Shown: in pieces, positions 20,101 to 28,728 of the stretch
How positions within the stretch are numbered: the stretch's first letter is position 1
Layout of the letters: each line of letters starts with the position of its first letter
NCBI RefSeq assembly: GCF_900101955.1
Contig: NZ_FNAQ01000004.1
Coordinates: forward strand, 158,862 to 222,861
Length of the DNA stretch: 64,000 nucleotides
Reading direction: 5' to 3'
Origin: Desulfuromonas thiophila
GTDB taxonomy: Bacteria > Desulfobacterota > Desulfuromonadia > Desulfuromonadales > Desulfuromonadaceae
Notes under the pieces: model-generated
Database searches by the model: none
Seen by the model: only the letters and a program-made list of their open reading frames with translations
Told to the model about the DNA's origin: nothing
Program-made: the position numbers and the translations under genes

Positions 20101-20403
20101 TGCCCGGTGTTGGCTCCAGTGACAGCGGTAACGCCCAGACTGGGTTTCGAAGGTCACCTCGGCAAAGCATTCGCCGGTCTGGCGGGACATGATTTCGTTT
20201 CCGCTCTTGGTGACCTTATTCAGGCGCGGCGTCCGGCCGTAAAGGGCGAGGCAAACAGCGTCGAGGATCGTGGTCTTCCCCGCGCCGGTGGGACCGGTGA
20301 TGGCAAAGATGCCATCAGACGCGAAGGCCGGGTGCATCAGGTCGATTTGCCATTCGCCGACCAGCGAGTTCAGATTCTTGAAACGTACCTGCAGTATTCT
20401 CAT
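17134..20403 (-). CDS. sbcC: SbcC exonuclease subunit
   Basis: A 1089-residue SMC-like ATPase, the Rad50 counterpart of bacteria, which with SbcD cuts hairpins and double-strand ends. Walker A GPTGAGKTT lies at about residues 38-46, two very long coiled-coil arms flank a zinc hook with CPLC in the middle, and the C-terminus carries the signature NLSGGESFIVSLSLALGL and Walker B SLFLDEGFGTLDEE. It starts 11 bases after sbcD. Two 60-base lines I counted by eye are 52-53% G+C, lower than most surrounding genes. Confidence 0.96.
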   Translation of the reverse strand: MRILQVRFKNLNSLVGEWQIDLMHPAFASDGIFAITGPTGAGKTTILDAVCLALYGRTPRLNKVTKSGNEIMSRQTGECFAEVTFETQSGRYRCHWSQHRARKKPDGELQAPKHEIANADSGEIFESRIRGVADQIESATGMDFDRFTRSMLLAQGGFAAFLQAAPDDRAPILEQITGTEIYSRISIRVHERKQQERDKLNLLQAETAGIVILEPEQEQETRQALETKQKEETELAAESALTGKAIAWLTTIDGLKKEIINLGDEASKLQGDIEAFKPEREKLGRALSAAELSGAFATLTATRKQQTDDRAALKTEQEALPGIESSAREQAGVLQSAEHQTASAKEELKAAAPTLQKVRSLDQKLADQKKAVSEGDEGCKKAAAKIDTDKKARLEERDKRSKAHEMLDLVSAYLKEHAQDEWLIGGLAGIEEQLRGLLSKQNEIVQKQAAQETANTTLERAAKSLDDCQKLSGIRKQELEDASKQLQQGKDGLSQLLGDRLLREYRTEKETLLREMAFLAKIAELEDHRAKLEDGKPCPLCGATEHPFAEGNVPVADETEKKIDSLTRLISKAEDQEAAIRKLEKTESLARNNLTEAEKLESAAAHDKKAAEKAQAEERDGLVKLRADFAERRQAVTTKLQPLGIADIPETDISSLVESLKKRLKAWQAQVKNKADIEKQIADIDSEVKRLDAVIETQSTALAEKLERLGALKKELATVSEERDGLYGDKNPDDEERRLNKAVSAAEGAEKQARERHSKLQQNWNTAKAHVESLKKRIEGREPELTKLENDFTAALAPLGFSDEEQFLAAILPSEGRAELTATAKDLDERQADLKARQKDRDTRLATEMARKITDKSLEELEPQLKEHEEALKELRDTIAGLKHKLSENTAAKERIKEKQAAIEAQKKECRRWENLHALIGSADGKKYRNFAQGLTFEMMVGHANRQLQKMSDRYLLVRDDAQPLELNVVDNYQAGEIRSTKNLSGGESFIVSLSLALGLSHMASKNVRVDSLFLDEGFGTLDEEALDTALETLAGLQQDGKLIGVISHVPALKERISTQIMVTPQTGGRSQISGPGCSSAPEGDRAFS

Positions 20404-20414
20404 CGCCAGCCTCT

Positions 20415-21656
20415 CTATTCCGCCTGCACGTCGTCTTCGTAGAGAGACGAGACCGTTTCCTGGCAGGCTCGAAGCAGCTCCGGCCGCTGGTCTTCAGGCA
20501 CCTCATGGACGGCGAGGCAGCGTTCGAACACGTCGTTCACGTTCAGATCGTCGAGTGTCTCCTCTTCATGGATTTGTCCCAGCACGCGGTCGATGATGCG
20601 GTTGTTCCTGATCCGGAGGATTTCCATGTGTGTCCCGGAAACAGCGGCCTCCAGCCGCTCACGCAGGTCGCCAATGACCTCAGTGCCGTCGTAGATGACT
20701 TCGAGCCAGAATCCTGGTCGCTCTGGATCGTCTATTGCCGACAATTCAATGATGCGGCTCCGGATACCGTCCCAGTCTCCCTTGATGCGCTCGAGTTTCT
20801 GAAACACCGGCACGTCGATCAGCTGTACCGATGCAGCCGTGCTTTTGAACTCAACCTGGCAAACGCTCTTCTGCTGTTTTGCCTCTCCGAACCCCATGGG
20901 CAAAGGAGAGCCGCTGTAGCGCATGGTTTCGGAGCCGCCCACCTTTTGCGGGACATGGAGGTGCCCAAGCGCCAGGTAATCAAAAATCGCAGGAAAAATC
21001 CCGGCCGTCACCTGAGCCAGGGAGCCGACATAAAGTTCACGCACGCCATCGCCGTCGACGGTTTGCCCGCCTGCGGTGAACAGATGCCCCGTGCCAACGA
21101 TGGGAATATCGGCCCCGAGTTCCTCACGCTTCTGTTCGGCCAGGGCGGCGACGGTGGCGTAATGAGTGCGGATACCCTCAATAATCTTCCGCTCTTTGTC
21201 CTCGACGCTCTCACCAGCCTCCGCCACGCGGATATCCCTGTCGCGGAGGTAGGGCACGGCGCAGACAATCAATTCCGGATCGTCCTGCTCATTACGGAGC
21301 ACCAGCACCTCGTCTTCCGGCGATGCGGTGCTACTACCGACCACGTGGACATTGAGGGCCTTGAGCAACTCCTTGGGAGCATTGAGAAAGGACGGTGAAT
21401 CGTGGTTGCCCGCGACGACGACAACATGCCGACAGGACGAAGCAGCCACCCGGCACAGGAACCGGTAATAGAGTTCCTGAGCGCGATGGCTCGGAGCGCT
21501 GGTATCAAAGACATCACCCGCCACCAGCAATATCCCAATGTCCCGCTGGTTGATCGTTTTCAGCAGCCAATCAAGAAAGGCGGCGAATTCCTCATAGCGT
21601 TTACGACCATAGAGGGTTCGGCCCAGATGCCAGTCGGAGGTATGCAGAATGTTCAT
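20415..21656 (-). CDS. sbcD: SbcD exonuclease subunit
   Basis: A 413-residue metallophosphatase-type nuclease, the Mre11 counterpart. The opening MNILHTSDWHLGRTLYGRKR contains metal ligands Asp/His; further motifs are LLVAGDVFDTS, VVAGNHDSP and LGHLHVPQ. The start at 21656 is set by the canonical N-terminus; no strong Shine-Dalgarno is seen there. Upstream lies the tRNA-Leu terminator at 21705-21726, so sbcD and sbcC probably form a separate transcription unit. Confidence 0.96.
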   Translation of the reverse strand: MNILHTSDWHLGRTLYGRKRYEEFAAFLDWLLKTINQRDIGILLVAGDVFDTSAPSHRAQELYYRFLCRVAASSCRHVVVVAGNHDSPSFLNAPKELLKALNVHVVGSSTASPEDEVLVLRNEQDDPELIVCAVPYLRDRDIRVAEAGESVEDKERKIIEGIRTHYATVAALAEQKREELGADIPIVGTGHLFTAGGQTVDGDGVRELYVGSLAQVTAGIFPAIFDYLALGHLHVPQKVGGSETMRYSGSPLPMGFGEAKQQKSVCQVEFKSTAASVQLIDVPVFQKLERIKGDWDGIRSRIIELSAIDDPERPGFWLEVIYDGTEVIGDLRERLEAAVSGTHMEILRIRNNRIIDRVLGQIHEEETLDDLNVNDVFERCLAVHEVPEDQRPELLRACQETVSSLYEDDVQAE

Positions 21657-21704
21657 GCAGGGGGAAAAACCTTCGGAGAGAAACAGGCCGTGCCAGCAAA
21701 GGAA

Positions 21705-21726
21705 AGGCCCTGATTTCTCAGGGCCT
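21705..21726 (-). terminator. Rho-independent terminator after tRNA-Leu
   Basis: A perfect 9-base inverted repeat (AGGCCCTGA / TCAGGGCCT) with a 4-base loop lies 42 bases beyond the tRNA-Leu 3' end. On the minus strand it is followed by a T-rich tail TTTCCTTTG. It would end the tRNA transcript and insulate sbcD. Confidence 0.7.
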
Positions 21727-21768
21727 GACACCAACATAAAAACAAACAGATCTCAACAAACAGATACG

Positions 21769-21855
21769 TGGTGCCCGGGACGGGGGTCGAACCCGTACAG
21801 CCTTACGGCCGAGGGATTTTAAGTCCCTTGCGTCTGCCAGTTCCGCCACCCGGGC
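21769..21855 (-). tRNA. tRNA-Leu (UAA anticodon)
   Basis: An 87-base class II tRNA with CCA encoded in the DNA. Acceptor stem GCCCGGG pairs with CCCGGGC; the anticodon stem AGGGA/TCCCT closes a loop CTTAAAA giving anticodon TAA; a long variable arm (GGCC...GGCT region) follows, and the T arm contains GGTTCGA. The size, long variable arm and anticodon all agree on leucine. A promoter-like element lies at 21952-21980 and a terminator at 21705-21726. Confidence 0.97.
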
Positions 21856-21951
21856 ACTGTTACCATGATGCTTTACTGATTTCGCTGCTCTGTTGAGCCA
21901 AAGGCCCGTACCGGCCACTGTCATAAACAACATAGAGAAAACAGAGGGAGC

Positions 21952-21980
21952 ATTCTCGGTGTTTTCCGAACACCTGTCAA
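21952..21980 (-). promoter_or_regulatory. possible promoter for tRNA-Leu
   Basis: A consensus -35 TTGACA (21975-21980) is followed after 17 bases by GAGAAT (21952-21957), which matches four of six -10 positions. The -35 overlaps the mqnA stop codon. It would give a leader of roughly 90 bases before the mature tRNA, which is long but acceptable because tRNA 5' ends are processed. Confidence 0.45.
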
Positions 21981-22828
21981 GAAAACTGCGCGGCGCTATC
22001 TGCCGCCGGTACGAAGCGCAAGGGGACCTGATGGGGCAGCAATCCATGACGCTGGCACAGGGTGAAAAACAGTTCCAGTCCTGCCAGATGGTCTTCGGCC
22101 AGATCGTAGGACATGGCTCGCCAATAGTTTTCCAGTTCTGCCGGTGCTATCCAATCGTGCTCTGACGCATACTGGCGAGCCAAGTGCGTCAGATCGGCAA
22201 AGGCGTGTTGGCGTGCCTGGTGCAGCTGCCCTGAAAGTTGCTGCAGAGCCGCCAACTGCCGGGTCATCAGATCACGCCGGACAATCCAGAGAGCAAACAC
22301 AAAGGGCAACCCGGTATGCTCGACCCAAAGCTGCGCCAGATCGTAACAGATGCCGACACCACCCTGCCGCCGTGCCCGCAAGGCCCGATCACCAATCAGC
22401 AGTCCGGCCTTGCCCTGCGCCAGCAAATCCTCAACAGGCTGACGCGGCACCTCGGTATCGATCTGGCGCCAGCCATAGAATTCATGCAGCAGTACACGCA
22501 GCAGATTGACAGAGGTGGCCGACTCACCCGTCAGATACAGCCGCTGATTCTCCAGCGCCGACAACGGCCGGGGCGAGAAAAACAGGACACTCTGCACCGG
22601 CCCAAAGGCACTGATGGAATGACCCGGCAACAGGACATAGCGTTCAGGATCACGAGCGTATTCAAAACAGGACGAGGGACTGGCATCAAGCACTCCCTGA
22701 GCCAGGCGAGCATTCAGTTGTGCCGGCACTCCCCGCTCAACGGCCCCCAGAAAACCGGTCGAACGCAGGTAATGAAAAAAGGGAACGCAGTTGAGATAGT
22801 CGATATGACCGAGCCGTAAAGCGTTCAT
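21977..22828 (-). CDS. mqnA: Chorismate dehydratase (futalosine menaquinone pathway)
   Basis: A 283-residue MqnA-family protein with a periplasmic-binding-protein-like fold. It begins MNALRLGHIDYLNCVPFFHYL, the typical opening. MqnA turns chorismate into 3-[(1-carboxyvinyl)oxy]benzoate, the first committed step of futalosine-type menaquinone synthesis; chorismate links it to the aro genes nearby. The start at 22828 is by homology; no good Shine-Dalgarno is visible. The leader contains the hairpin at 22876-22890. Confidence 0.9.
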   Translation of the reverse strand: MNALRLGHIDYLNCVPFFHYLRSTGFLGAVERGVPAQLNARLAQGVLDASPSSCFEYARDPERYVLLPGHSISAFGPVQSVLFFSPRPLSALENQRLYLTGESATSVNLLRVLLHEFYGWRQIDTEVPRQPVEDLLAQGKAGLLIGDRALRARRQGGVGICYDLAQLWVEHTGLPFVFALWIVRRDLMTRQLAALQQLSGQLHQARQHAFADLTHLARQYASEHDWIAPAELENYWRAMSYDLAEDHLAGLELFFTLCQRHGLLPHQVPLRFVPAADSAAQFS

Positions 22829-22870
22829 GTTATTCAGAAAGGCAGGGGTTCCGGCCCGCCGCCGCCAAGG

Positions 22871-22890
22871 GAAAAGGCCCTTGACGGGCC
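22871..22890 (-). terminator. terminator-like hairpin upstream of mqnA
   Basis: On the minus strand GGCCC-GTCAA-GGGCC is followed directly by TTTTC, a compact terminator form, 43 bases before the mqnA start. It could end the accB-accC transcript or act as an attenuator in the mqnA leader. The surrounding 261 bases (22829-23089) contain one more GC stem (GCGCCGC/GCGGCGC, no T tail) and no convincing gene. Confidence 0.5.
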
Positions 22891-23089
22891 TCTTCATCCA
22901 CAATCCAGTCTAATAAAAAATCGGGAAATATCCGAGGAATGGCCAAGCCATCAGCACCACATACATGCCACACCGTAAAACAGATCTTTAAGCTCACAAG
23001 CAGAGTGACGATGAAAGCCGTGTTGCCATTAAGGAATTTCTGCGCCGCCACCAAAACAGCATAGCGGCGCAAGCAACGGGGCAGTGCTG

Positions 23090-24430
23090 TTAAACCAGTT
23101 TTATCCGCTCAAGAAAACCGGTGTCGATCTGGCCCTCAATAAATTCCTTGTTGTTCATAATCTTCTGATGAAAAGGAATGGTCGTCTTGATGCCCTCGAT
23201 GATGTATTCCTCCAACGCGCGATCCATCCGCCGAATAGCTTCCTCACGGGTCTCGGCATGCACAATCAGCTTGGCAATCATCGAATCATAGTGCGGCAGG
23301 ACTTTATACTGATCGTACACCGCACTGTCGACCCGCACACCCAAACCACCGGGCGTATGATAACCGTTGATCAGGCCGGGAGAAGGTGTGAATTTTTCCG
23401 GATCTTCTGCGTTAATGCGACACTCGATGGCGTGGCCACGAATCTGGATATCTTCCTGTTTGAAACGCAGAGGCTGGCCAGCAGCAATAAGAATCTGTTC
23501 TTTGATGATATCAATGCCTGTCACCATTTCGGTCACAGGATGCTCAACCTGCACACGGGTATTCATTTCCATGAAGTAGAAATTGCTGTCCGCATCCAGC
23601 AGGAACTCAATGGTACCAACACTGGAATAACCAACCGTCCGGGCTGCCGCCACGGCGCATTCGCCCATTTTGCGGCGCACATCTTCAGTCAGGACACAAC
23701 AGGGCGCCTCCTCGATCAGCTTCTGATGACGGCGCTGAATCGAACAGTCACGTTCACCCAGATGAATCACATTACCATGCTTGTCGGCCATGATCTGAAT
23801 TTCGACATGACGTGGCCGCTCGCAATATTTTTCGATATAGACCTCAGGATTGCCAAACCCGGCCTGGGCCTCGGAGCGTGCTGCGGCAAAGGCATTGGGC
23901 AGCGAAGCCGGCGAATGAACGATCTTCATGCCACGACCACCACCACCGGCGGTGGCCTTGATGATCACAGGATAGCCGATCTCCCCGGCGATGCAGATGG
24001 CCTCGTCAACGGAGGTTACTGCTTCTTTGGTGCCCGGCAATATGGGCACGCCGGCTTTGGTAACCGTTTGGCGGGCACTGATCTTATCACCCATCAAGCG
24101 CATGTTCTCCGCCGTGGGGCCGATGAAGGTCAGACCACAATTGGTGCAGATTTCAGCAAATTCAGCATTTTCTGACAAAAAACCGTAGCCTGGGTGGATG
24201 GCGTCGGCATCGGTGACCTCGGCAGCGCTGAGAATGGCCTTCATGTTCAGATAGCTGTGGCTGCTCGGGGCCGGACCAATACAGACGCTCTGGTCAGCCA
24301 GCTTGACGTGCAACGCCTCGCTGTCGACATCCGAATGAACCGCAACGGTCTTGATGCCCAGTTCCTTGCAGGCGCGCAAAATGCGCAGGGCGATTTCTCC
24401 GCGGTTGGCTATGACGACCTTATGAATCAT
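23090..24430 (-). CDS. accC: Acetyl-CoA carboxylase, biotin carboxylase subunit
   Basis: A 446-residue biotin carboxylase. The N-terminal domain starts [20 protein letters not shown]; the ATP-grasp domain has the glycine-rich loop [12 protein letters not shown] and the catalytic region [14 protein letters not shown]; the C-terminal biotin-carboxylase domain closes the protein. It carboxylates biotin carried by AccB, encoded 49 bases upstream. First step of fatty-acid synthesis. Length and motifs normal. Confidence 0.98.
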   Translation of the reverse strand: MIHKVVIANRGEIALRILRACKELGIKTVAVHSDVDSEALHVKLADQSVCIGPAPSSHSYLNMKAILSAAEVTDADAIHPGYGFLSENAEFAEICTNCGLTFIGPTAENMRLMGDKISARQTVTKAGVPILPGTKEAVTSVDEAICIAGEIGYPVIIKATAGGGGRGMKIVHSPASLPNAFAAARSEAQAGFGNPEVYIEKYCERPRHVEIQIMADKHGNVIHLGERDCSIQRRHQKLIEEAPCCVLTEDVRRKMGECAVAAARTVGYSSVGTIEFLLDADSNFYFMEMNTRVQVEHPVTEMVTGIDIIKEQILIAAGQPLRFKQEDIQIRGHAIECRINAEDPEKFTPSPGLINGYHTPGGLGVRVDSAVYDQYKVLPHYDSMIAKLIVHAETREEAIRRMDRALEEYIIEGIKTTIPFHQKIMNNKEFIEGQIDTGFLERIKLV

Positions 24431-24479
24431 AAATACTCCGGCGAAACAGGCTCAACAGAGCCGTCTGTCAGGTTTGGAC

Positions 24480-24941
24480 TCAGATTTTTTCCACCACAAA
24501 CAGCACGTCACCATACTCGACCGGCTCGGCATTGGCCTTGACGATTTCGACAACCTTGCATTTGAATTCTGCCTCTATCTCGTTCATCAGCTTCATGGCT
24601 TCAACAATACAGAGGGTTTGGCCCGCTTCCACCACATCACCCACCTTGACATAGGGGGGAGACTCGGGTGAGGGCGCAGCATAAAAAGTGCCAACAATAG
24701 GTGAGGGAATCCGTTCATAACCATCCGCTACAGCTGCGGCAGGAGCAGTTGGCGCAAGCGGAGCCACTACCGGTGACGCCACGGGCTGAGGCATGGGAGC
24801 ATACGCCGATGCCGCGACCTGTATGACCTCTTGGCTGCCACGCTTGATAAAAATACGCTCTTCGTCCTGTTCCAATTCAAACTCGGTGATATCGCTTTCC
24901 GTCACCAGCTTGATCAATGTCTTGATATCCTTCATTTCCAT
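24480..24941 (-). CDS. accB: Biotin carboxyl carrier protein of acetyl-CoA carboxylase
   Basis: A 153-residue BCCP. An N-terminal helical part is joined by a Pro/Ala-rich linker (about residues 45-72) to the biotinyl domain, where the biotin-accepting lysine is Lys117 in VEAMKLMNE. Two ATGs are near each other (24941 and 24935); AGGAG lies about 10 bases before the first. It follows pepP by 6 bases and is coupled with accC. Confidence 0.97.
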   Translation of the reverse strand: MEMKDIKTLIKLVTESDITEFELEQDEERIFIKRGSQEVIQVAASAYAPMPQPVASPVVAPLAPTAPAAAVADGYERIPSPIVGTFYAAPSPESPPYVKVGDVVEAGQTLCIVEAMKLMNEIEAEFKCKVVEIVKANAEPVEYGDVLFVVEKI

Positions 24942-24947
24942 GCTTCA

Positions 24948-26036
24948 TCATCTCCTGTGGTATGCGACAACATCCAACTGACAGAACGTCTTGGGCAAGC
25001 GCGTCAACAAGCGATAGCCATCGCTTGTCAGTACAACGGTATCCTCAATACGAACACCGCCGAGTTCGGGCACATAAATCCCTGGTTCGATGGTAAACAC
25101 CATCCCTTCAGTCAGCAACACCTCGGAATGCGGCGACAGGGTCGGACCTTCATGAATCGCCAGCCCCACACCGTGCCCCAGACCGTGGCCAAAACAGGCA
25201 CCATAGCCCTGGCTGGCAATATATTCACGCGCCACACGATCAACCTCACGGGCCGGTATTCCAGGCGTCAATACCGCCAAGGCCAGATCATGGGCCTGCA
25301 GTACGATGTCATGCAATCTGCGCAACACGTCCGGCACCGGCCCAAGCGCCAGCGTCAGGGTTTCGTCGGAATGGTAGCCCTGCACGCGGGTACCAAAATC
25401 GATGGTCAGCAATTCTCCACTGGCCAACGCCTTGGTCGAGGCCACACCATGTGGACAAGCCCCGCGCACCCCGGAGGCCACGATCAGATCAAAGGCGCGA
25501 TCTTCGCCACCACCACAGCGCATGGCATGTTCCAGTGCCACGGCCAGATCGACCTCCCGCAGTCCGGGGCGAATCTGGTTCTGTACCGCCGTAAAGGCTT
25601 CGGCGTTGATCCGGGCCGCCTGTTCCAGAAACGCAACCTCGGAGGCATCCTTGACTTGTCGCAGGTGGGCCAGATCATCCAGCACCTGCCAGCGAACCGC
25701 AGGACAGGCTTTCTGCAACTGATCGAACTGCGTCAGAGTGACATAGTCCCCTTCGCAGCCAACCGCATTGGCCCCGAGTTCATTCAGGGCTTTGCGCACC
25801 CCTTGGGGCTTCTGGCGATAGGTCTGTTGTGCATCGGCACGCACCTGTTCACGCGCCTGGGTGGTATAGCGCGAATCGGTCAAAAAAAACGTCTGTGTCA
25901 AGCCGACGACCAAAACCCCATCAGAACCGGTAAAACCGGCATAGTAGCGCAAATGCAGCGGATTGAGCAGCACGACAGCATCCAGGCCAGCGTGATTGAG
26001 ATGGCTGCGCAGGCGGTCAATGCGCAAAGCTAACAT
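24948..26036 (-). CDS. pepP: Xaa-Pro peptidase, M24 family
   Basis: A 362-residue metallopeptidase: N-terminal creatinase-like domain then a pita-bread catalytic domain. All five metal ligands can be placed: Asp213 and Asp224 (TIDFGTRVQGYHSDET), His288 (GHGLGHGVG), Glu317 (FTIEPGIY) and Glu331. It removes proline-linked residues from peptides; choice between aminopeptidase and dipeptidase (pepP or pepQ) is not certain. It lies between aroQ and accB in the aro-acc run. Confidence 0.9.
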   Translation of the reverse strand: MLALRIDRLRSHLNHAGLDAVVLLNPLHLRYYAGFTGSDGVLVVGLTQTFFLTDSRYTTQAREQVRADAQQTYRQKPQGVRKALNELGANAVGCEGDYVTLTQFDQLQKACPAVRWQVLDDLAHLRQVKDASEVAFLEQAARINAEAFTAVQNQIRPGLREVDLAVALEHAMRCGGGEDRAFDLIVASGVRGACPHGVASTKALASGELLTIDFGTRVQGYHSDETLTLALGPVPDVLRRLHDIVLQAHDLALAVLTPGIPAREVDRVAREYIASQGYGACFGHGLGHGVGLAIHEGPTLSPHSEVLLTEGMVFTIEPGIYVPELGGVRIEDTVVLTSDGYRLLTRLPKTFCQLDVVAYHRR

Positions 26037-26085
26037 AAAGCCTCGTTTTAAAGCGAGAGTAAAAAAGCGGAATTAGAACAGTTTT

Positions 26086-26529
26086 TTAATTTTTCCGCAG
26101 ATGGGCAACCAAGGCTTCCAGGCCAAGCAGATAACTATCGGCACCGAAGCCGCAGATCTGCCCCAGACAGACAGGTGCCAGATGGGAATGCTGACGGAAC
26201 GCCTCGCGCGCATGAATATTGGACAGATGAACCTCGACACAGGGCAGCGCAACGGCGCTGATGGCGTCGCGCAGGGCGACACTGGTATGGGTATAGGCTG
26301 CCGGGTTAATGAGCAATCCGCCACAACCGACGTCACTGGCCTGATGAATGCAATCGACCAGGGCACCCTCATGGTTCGATTGAAAGATTGTCAGATGCAC
26401 ATCCAAGATAGCGGCACGTTGTAGCAACCGTTGATTAATCTGCTCCAGAGAAAGCTGACCATAGATACCCGGCTCGCGCCGACCAAGCAGGTTAAGATTG
26501 GGGCCATGCAGAACATGAATTTCTATCAC
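26086..26529 (-). CDS. aroQ: 3-dehydroquinate dehydratase, type II
   Basis: A 147-residue dodecameric-type dehydroquinase of the shikimate pathway. Motifs: [19 protein letters not shown] with catalytic Tyr23, [26 protein letters not shown] and EVHLSNI. The start is GTG at 26529; there is no better ATG that keeps the IHVLHGPN motif complete. It lies 8 bases after the Roadblock gene and is presumably cotranscribed with it. Confidence 0.97.
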   Translation of the reverse strand: MIEIHVLHGPNLNLLGRREPGIYGQLSLEQINQRLLQRAAILDVHLTIFQSNHEGALVDCIHQASDVGCGGLLINPAAYTHTSVALRDAISAVALPCVEVHLSNIHAREAFRQHSHLAPVCLGQICGFGADSYLLGLEALVAHLRKN

Positions 26530-26537
26530 AGCAGGAC

Positions 26538-26897
26538 CTACTGGAGCGCCTGGCGCAATGCCAAGGCTTCACGTTTGAGCAAATAACGCGCCTTACCGCT
26601 GCAGGCAGCAGATGAAAGCAGGAGCAAAGCAAAATACTCGCCGCTCAGTGGCAAAAACAGAAACTGACGCTCTGTACAGGTCAGACTGACCTCCTGCACA
26701 GCACCAACCTCCAGCAGTTCGGCTGTTTGGCGCATCTCGCGCAGAAGACGGGCCAACTCGACAAAAAGAAGCTGAGTCTGCTCATCCGAGGCCAGCGTAC
26801 CGACCTGTTCAACAGCGATGCCATCGTAACCAAGAACCACAGCGGCATCAACGCCTTCAGCCTCTTCCTGCACGCGGGCAAGTATTTGCCTAAACAT
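26538..26897 (-). CDS. Roadblock/LC7-domain protein (MglB-like)
   Basis: A 119-residue protein consisting of one Roadblock/LC7 fold: [20 protein letters not shown] followed by the central helix and the [15 protein letters not shown] strand pair. In bacteria such proteins often act as GAPs or partners of small Ras-like GTPases (MglB for MglA) in cell polarity and motility. No MglA-like GTPase is in this window. It has an excellent ribosome-binding site (AAGGAGGAG) and overlaps the end of the TPR gene by 8 bases, so the two are likely coexpressed. Confidence 0.75.
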   Translation of the reverse strand: MFRQILARVQEEAEGVDAAVVLGYDGIAVEQVGTLASDEQTQLLFVELARLLREMRQTAELLEVGAVQEVSLTCTERQFLFLPLSGEYFALLLLSSAACSGKARYLLKREALALRQALQ

Positions 26898-27585
26898 GTC
26901 TCCTCCTTCGCTCTATGGCCTTGAGCCAGGCGGTCAGTGCCGCAACATAACCCGACGGGTTGTCGCTCACCGAAACCGGTTGTTCGAACCCGTCACCCAC
27001 CTGATGCCCTTGCAATTGACTAAGCTGATCTCGCCAGCGGGGGTTGTCAGGCTGTTGCTGTATCAACAAACTCAAGGCCGCTTCAGCCTTTTCCGTCAGT
27101 CCCTGCCGCAGATACAGATCAACCAGTGTGGCATTAACAAAAGGACTTTGCTCCATCACCGGATCAGAAAAAGCTGTTGCTTGCTGCAGCAGACCACGCA
27201 CAGCAACGACCTCAGGATGGGTACTGCCCAGCAGAGCCTGCGCCTGCTGCAGTGCACGCTGAGCCCGTTGCAAATGTCCCAGCGCACCATCAAGCCGGGC
27301 CAGTCCCAGCATGGCTTCAGCACAATCCGGCACACGGCTAAGCACCTGTTCAAAAAGGGTGCGCGCCTCATCGGGTTCATCGCGCTGCAACAGCACCTGC
27401 CCAAGCAGCAACAGCGCCTCGCGCTGATTCGGGTGCTGCTGCAAGCCACGCCGCAACAGATCATTGGCGGCATCCGTCAGGCCCTGTTGCAGATAGCAGC
27501 GGGCTAGAGGAATGAAATCCAGCGACGTCGGATCCTGCTGAAAAACCTGCTGATAGTGCCGCAAGCGGGTCAAGGCATCAGCCAT
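26890..27585 (-). CDS. Tetratricopeptide-repeat protein
   Basis: A 231-residue soluble protein built of TPR units over about residues 5-190 (for example PLARCYLQQGLTDAANDLLR and LLLLGQVLLQRDEPDEARTL), ending in a basic RRRR tail. There is no signal peptide or membrane segment. ATG 27585 overlaps the aroB stop by 8 bases (GCATGGCTGATG), so it is translationally linked to aroB. TPR proteins are scaffolds; the partner is probably the Roadblock protein encoded next to it, which is inference from overlap. Confidence 0.75.
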   Translation of the reverse strand: MADALTRLRHYQQVFQQDPTSLDFIPLARCYLQQGLTDAANDLLRRGLQQHPNQREALLLLGQVLLQRDEPDEARTLFEQVLSRVPDCAEAMLGLARLDGALGHLQRAQRALQQAQALLGSTHPEVVAVRGLLQQATAFSDPVMEQSPFVNATLVDLYLRQGLTEKAEAALSLLIQQQPDNPRWRDQLSQLQGHQVGDGFEQPVSVSDNPSGYVAALTAWLKAIERRRRHV

Positions 27586-28672
27586 GCAATAGCTCCGGCG
27601 CCAAGGCCACGGCAAAAACCTCTCCAGGATCGGCTATTTCTACCAGTTTGGCGCTACCGATCCCTTCGTTCAACACCATCCGGAGCCGACCGGCTGTCAC
27701 CTTTTTATCCCGCAACATAACCTCAAGACAGGCTTCAAGAGACAGCGACGGTGGCTGCAGAGGCAATCCACAGGCCGCTATCAGTTCCCGAATGCGCTGA
27801 ACGTCCTCCATCCGGCACAGCTGCTGACGCTCGGCAATCCGTGCCGCCACCAGCATTCCCATGGCGACCGCTTCGCCATGCAACACCTGCCCATAGCCAC
27901 ACAGCTGTTCGATGGCATGACCAAAGGTATGACCATAGTTGAGCAGTGCCCGTTGTCCCTGCTCCGTTTCATCCTCCGCCACCACCGCTGCCTTGATTCG
28001 GCAGCAACGCAAAACAGCCTCAATCAGAAATTCCTGCTCCAAACGGCGCAGATTGGCGCTGTGTAATTCGAGCCAATGAAAAAAATTCGCATCGGCAATC
28101 ACCCCATACTTGATGACCTCTGCCAGTCCAGCGGAAAGTTCACGCGCCGGCAAGGTTTGCAATGTCTTGACATCAATCAAGACCAGGCGGGGCTGGTAAA
28201 AGGCTCCGATAAGATTTTTTCCCAGGGGGTGATTAATAGCCGTCTTCCCCCCCACCGAACTGTCCACCTGTGCCAGAAGGCTGGTAGGTAGCTGCACAAA
28301 AGGAACGCCACGCAAATAGGTTGCTGCGGCAAAACCAGTGATATCACCAACCACCCCACCTCCAAGAGCTACCAACAACGTTTGACGGTCACAATGCGAC
28401 CTGATCAGAGAGGTATAGATTTGTTCAAGACTGGCGGCGTTTTTGCTGGCCTCGCCATCCGGCAGAATCACCGACAAAACCTGAAAATCCGCTGCCGCCA
28501 AACAGCACTCAACAGTTGAGAGGTACAACGGCGCCACTACCTGATTACTGACCAGCATAACGCGACGTGGCAGCTGCAGAGCCTTCAGCCAGTCAGGCAA
28601 TGCTGTGAGCAGATCCGCTCCGACATGAATGGCGTAGCTGCGCGCACCCAGCCCAACCGTTAATGATTCCAT
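27578..28672 (-). CDS. aroB: 3-dehydroquinate synthase
   Basis: A 364-residue NAD- and metal-dependent enzyme, second step of the shikimate pathway. The NAD-binding motif GGGVVGDITGFAA, the substrate/metal region GLAEVIKYG and the metal histidines in NYGHTFGHAIE are all present. It lies 56 bases after aroK on the same strand and overlaps the TPR gene. Full length. Confidence 0.98.
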   Translation of the reverse strand: MESLTVGLGARSYAIHVGADLLTALPDWLKALQLPRRVMLVSNQVVAPLYLSTVECCLAAADFQVLSVILPDGEASKNAASLEQIYTSLIRSHCDRQTLLVALGGGVVGDITGFAAATYLRGVPFVQLPTSLLAQVDSSVGGKTAINHPLGKNLIGAFYQPRLVLIDVKTLQTLPARELSAGLAEVIKYGVIADANFFHWLELHSANLRRLEQEFLIEAVLRCCRIKAAVVAEDETEQGQRALLNYGHTFGHAIEQLCGYGQVLHGEAVAMGMLVAARIAERQQLCRMEDVQRIRELIAACGLPLQPPSLSLEACLEVMLRDKKVTAGRLRMVLNEGIGSAKLVEIADPGEVFAVALAPELLHG

Positions 28673-28728
28673 AAATTTATCCTACCTGCAGCAAAACAAC
28701 TCAAGGCACTCCGCATAGCCAATAGCCG

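Noticed and set aside
22830..23072. Minus-strand 80-codon open frame between accC and mqnA
   Set aside because: It crosses the terminator-like hairpin at 22871-22890 and runs to the mqnA start, has no recognisable motif or good ribosome-binding site, and only one short hydrophobic stretch; not supported as a gene.
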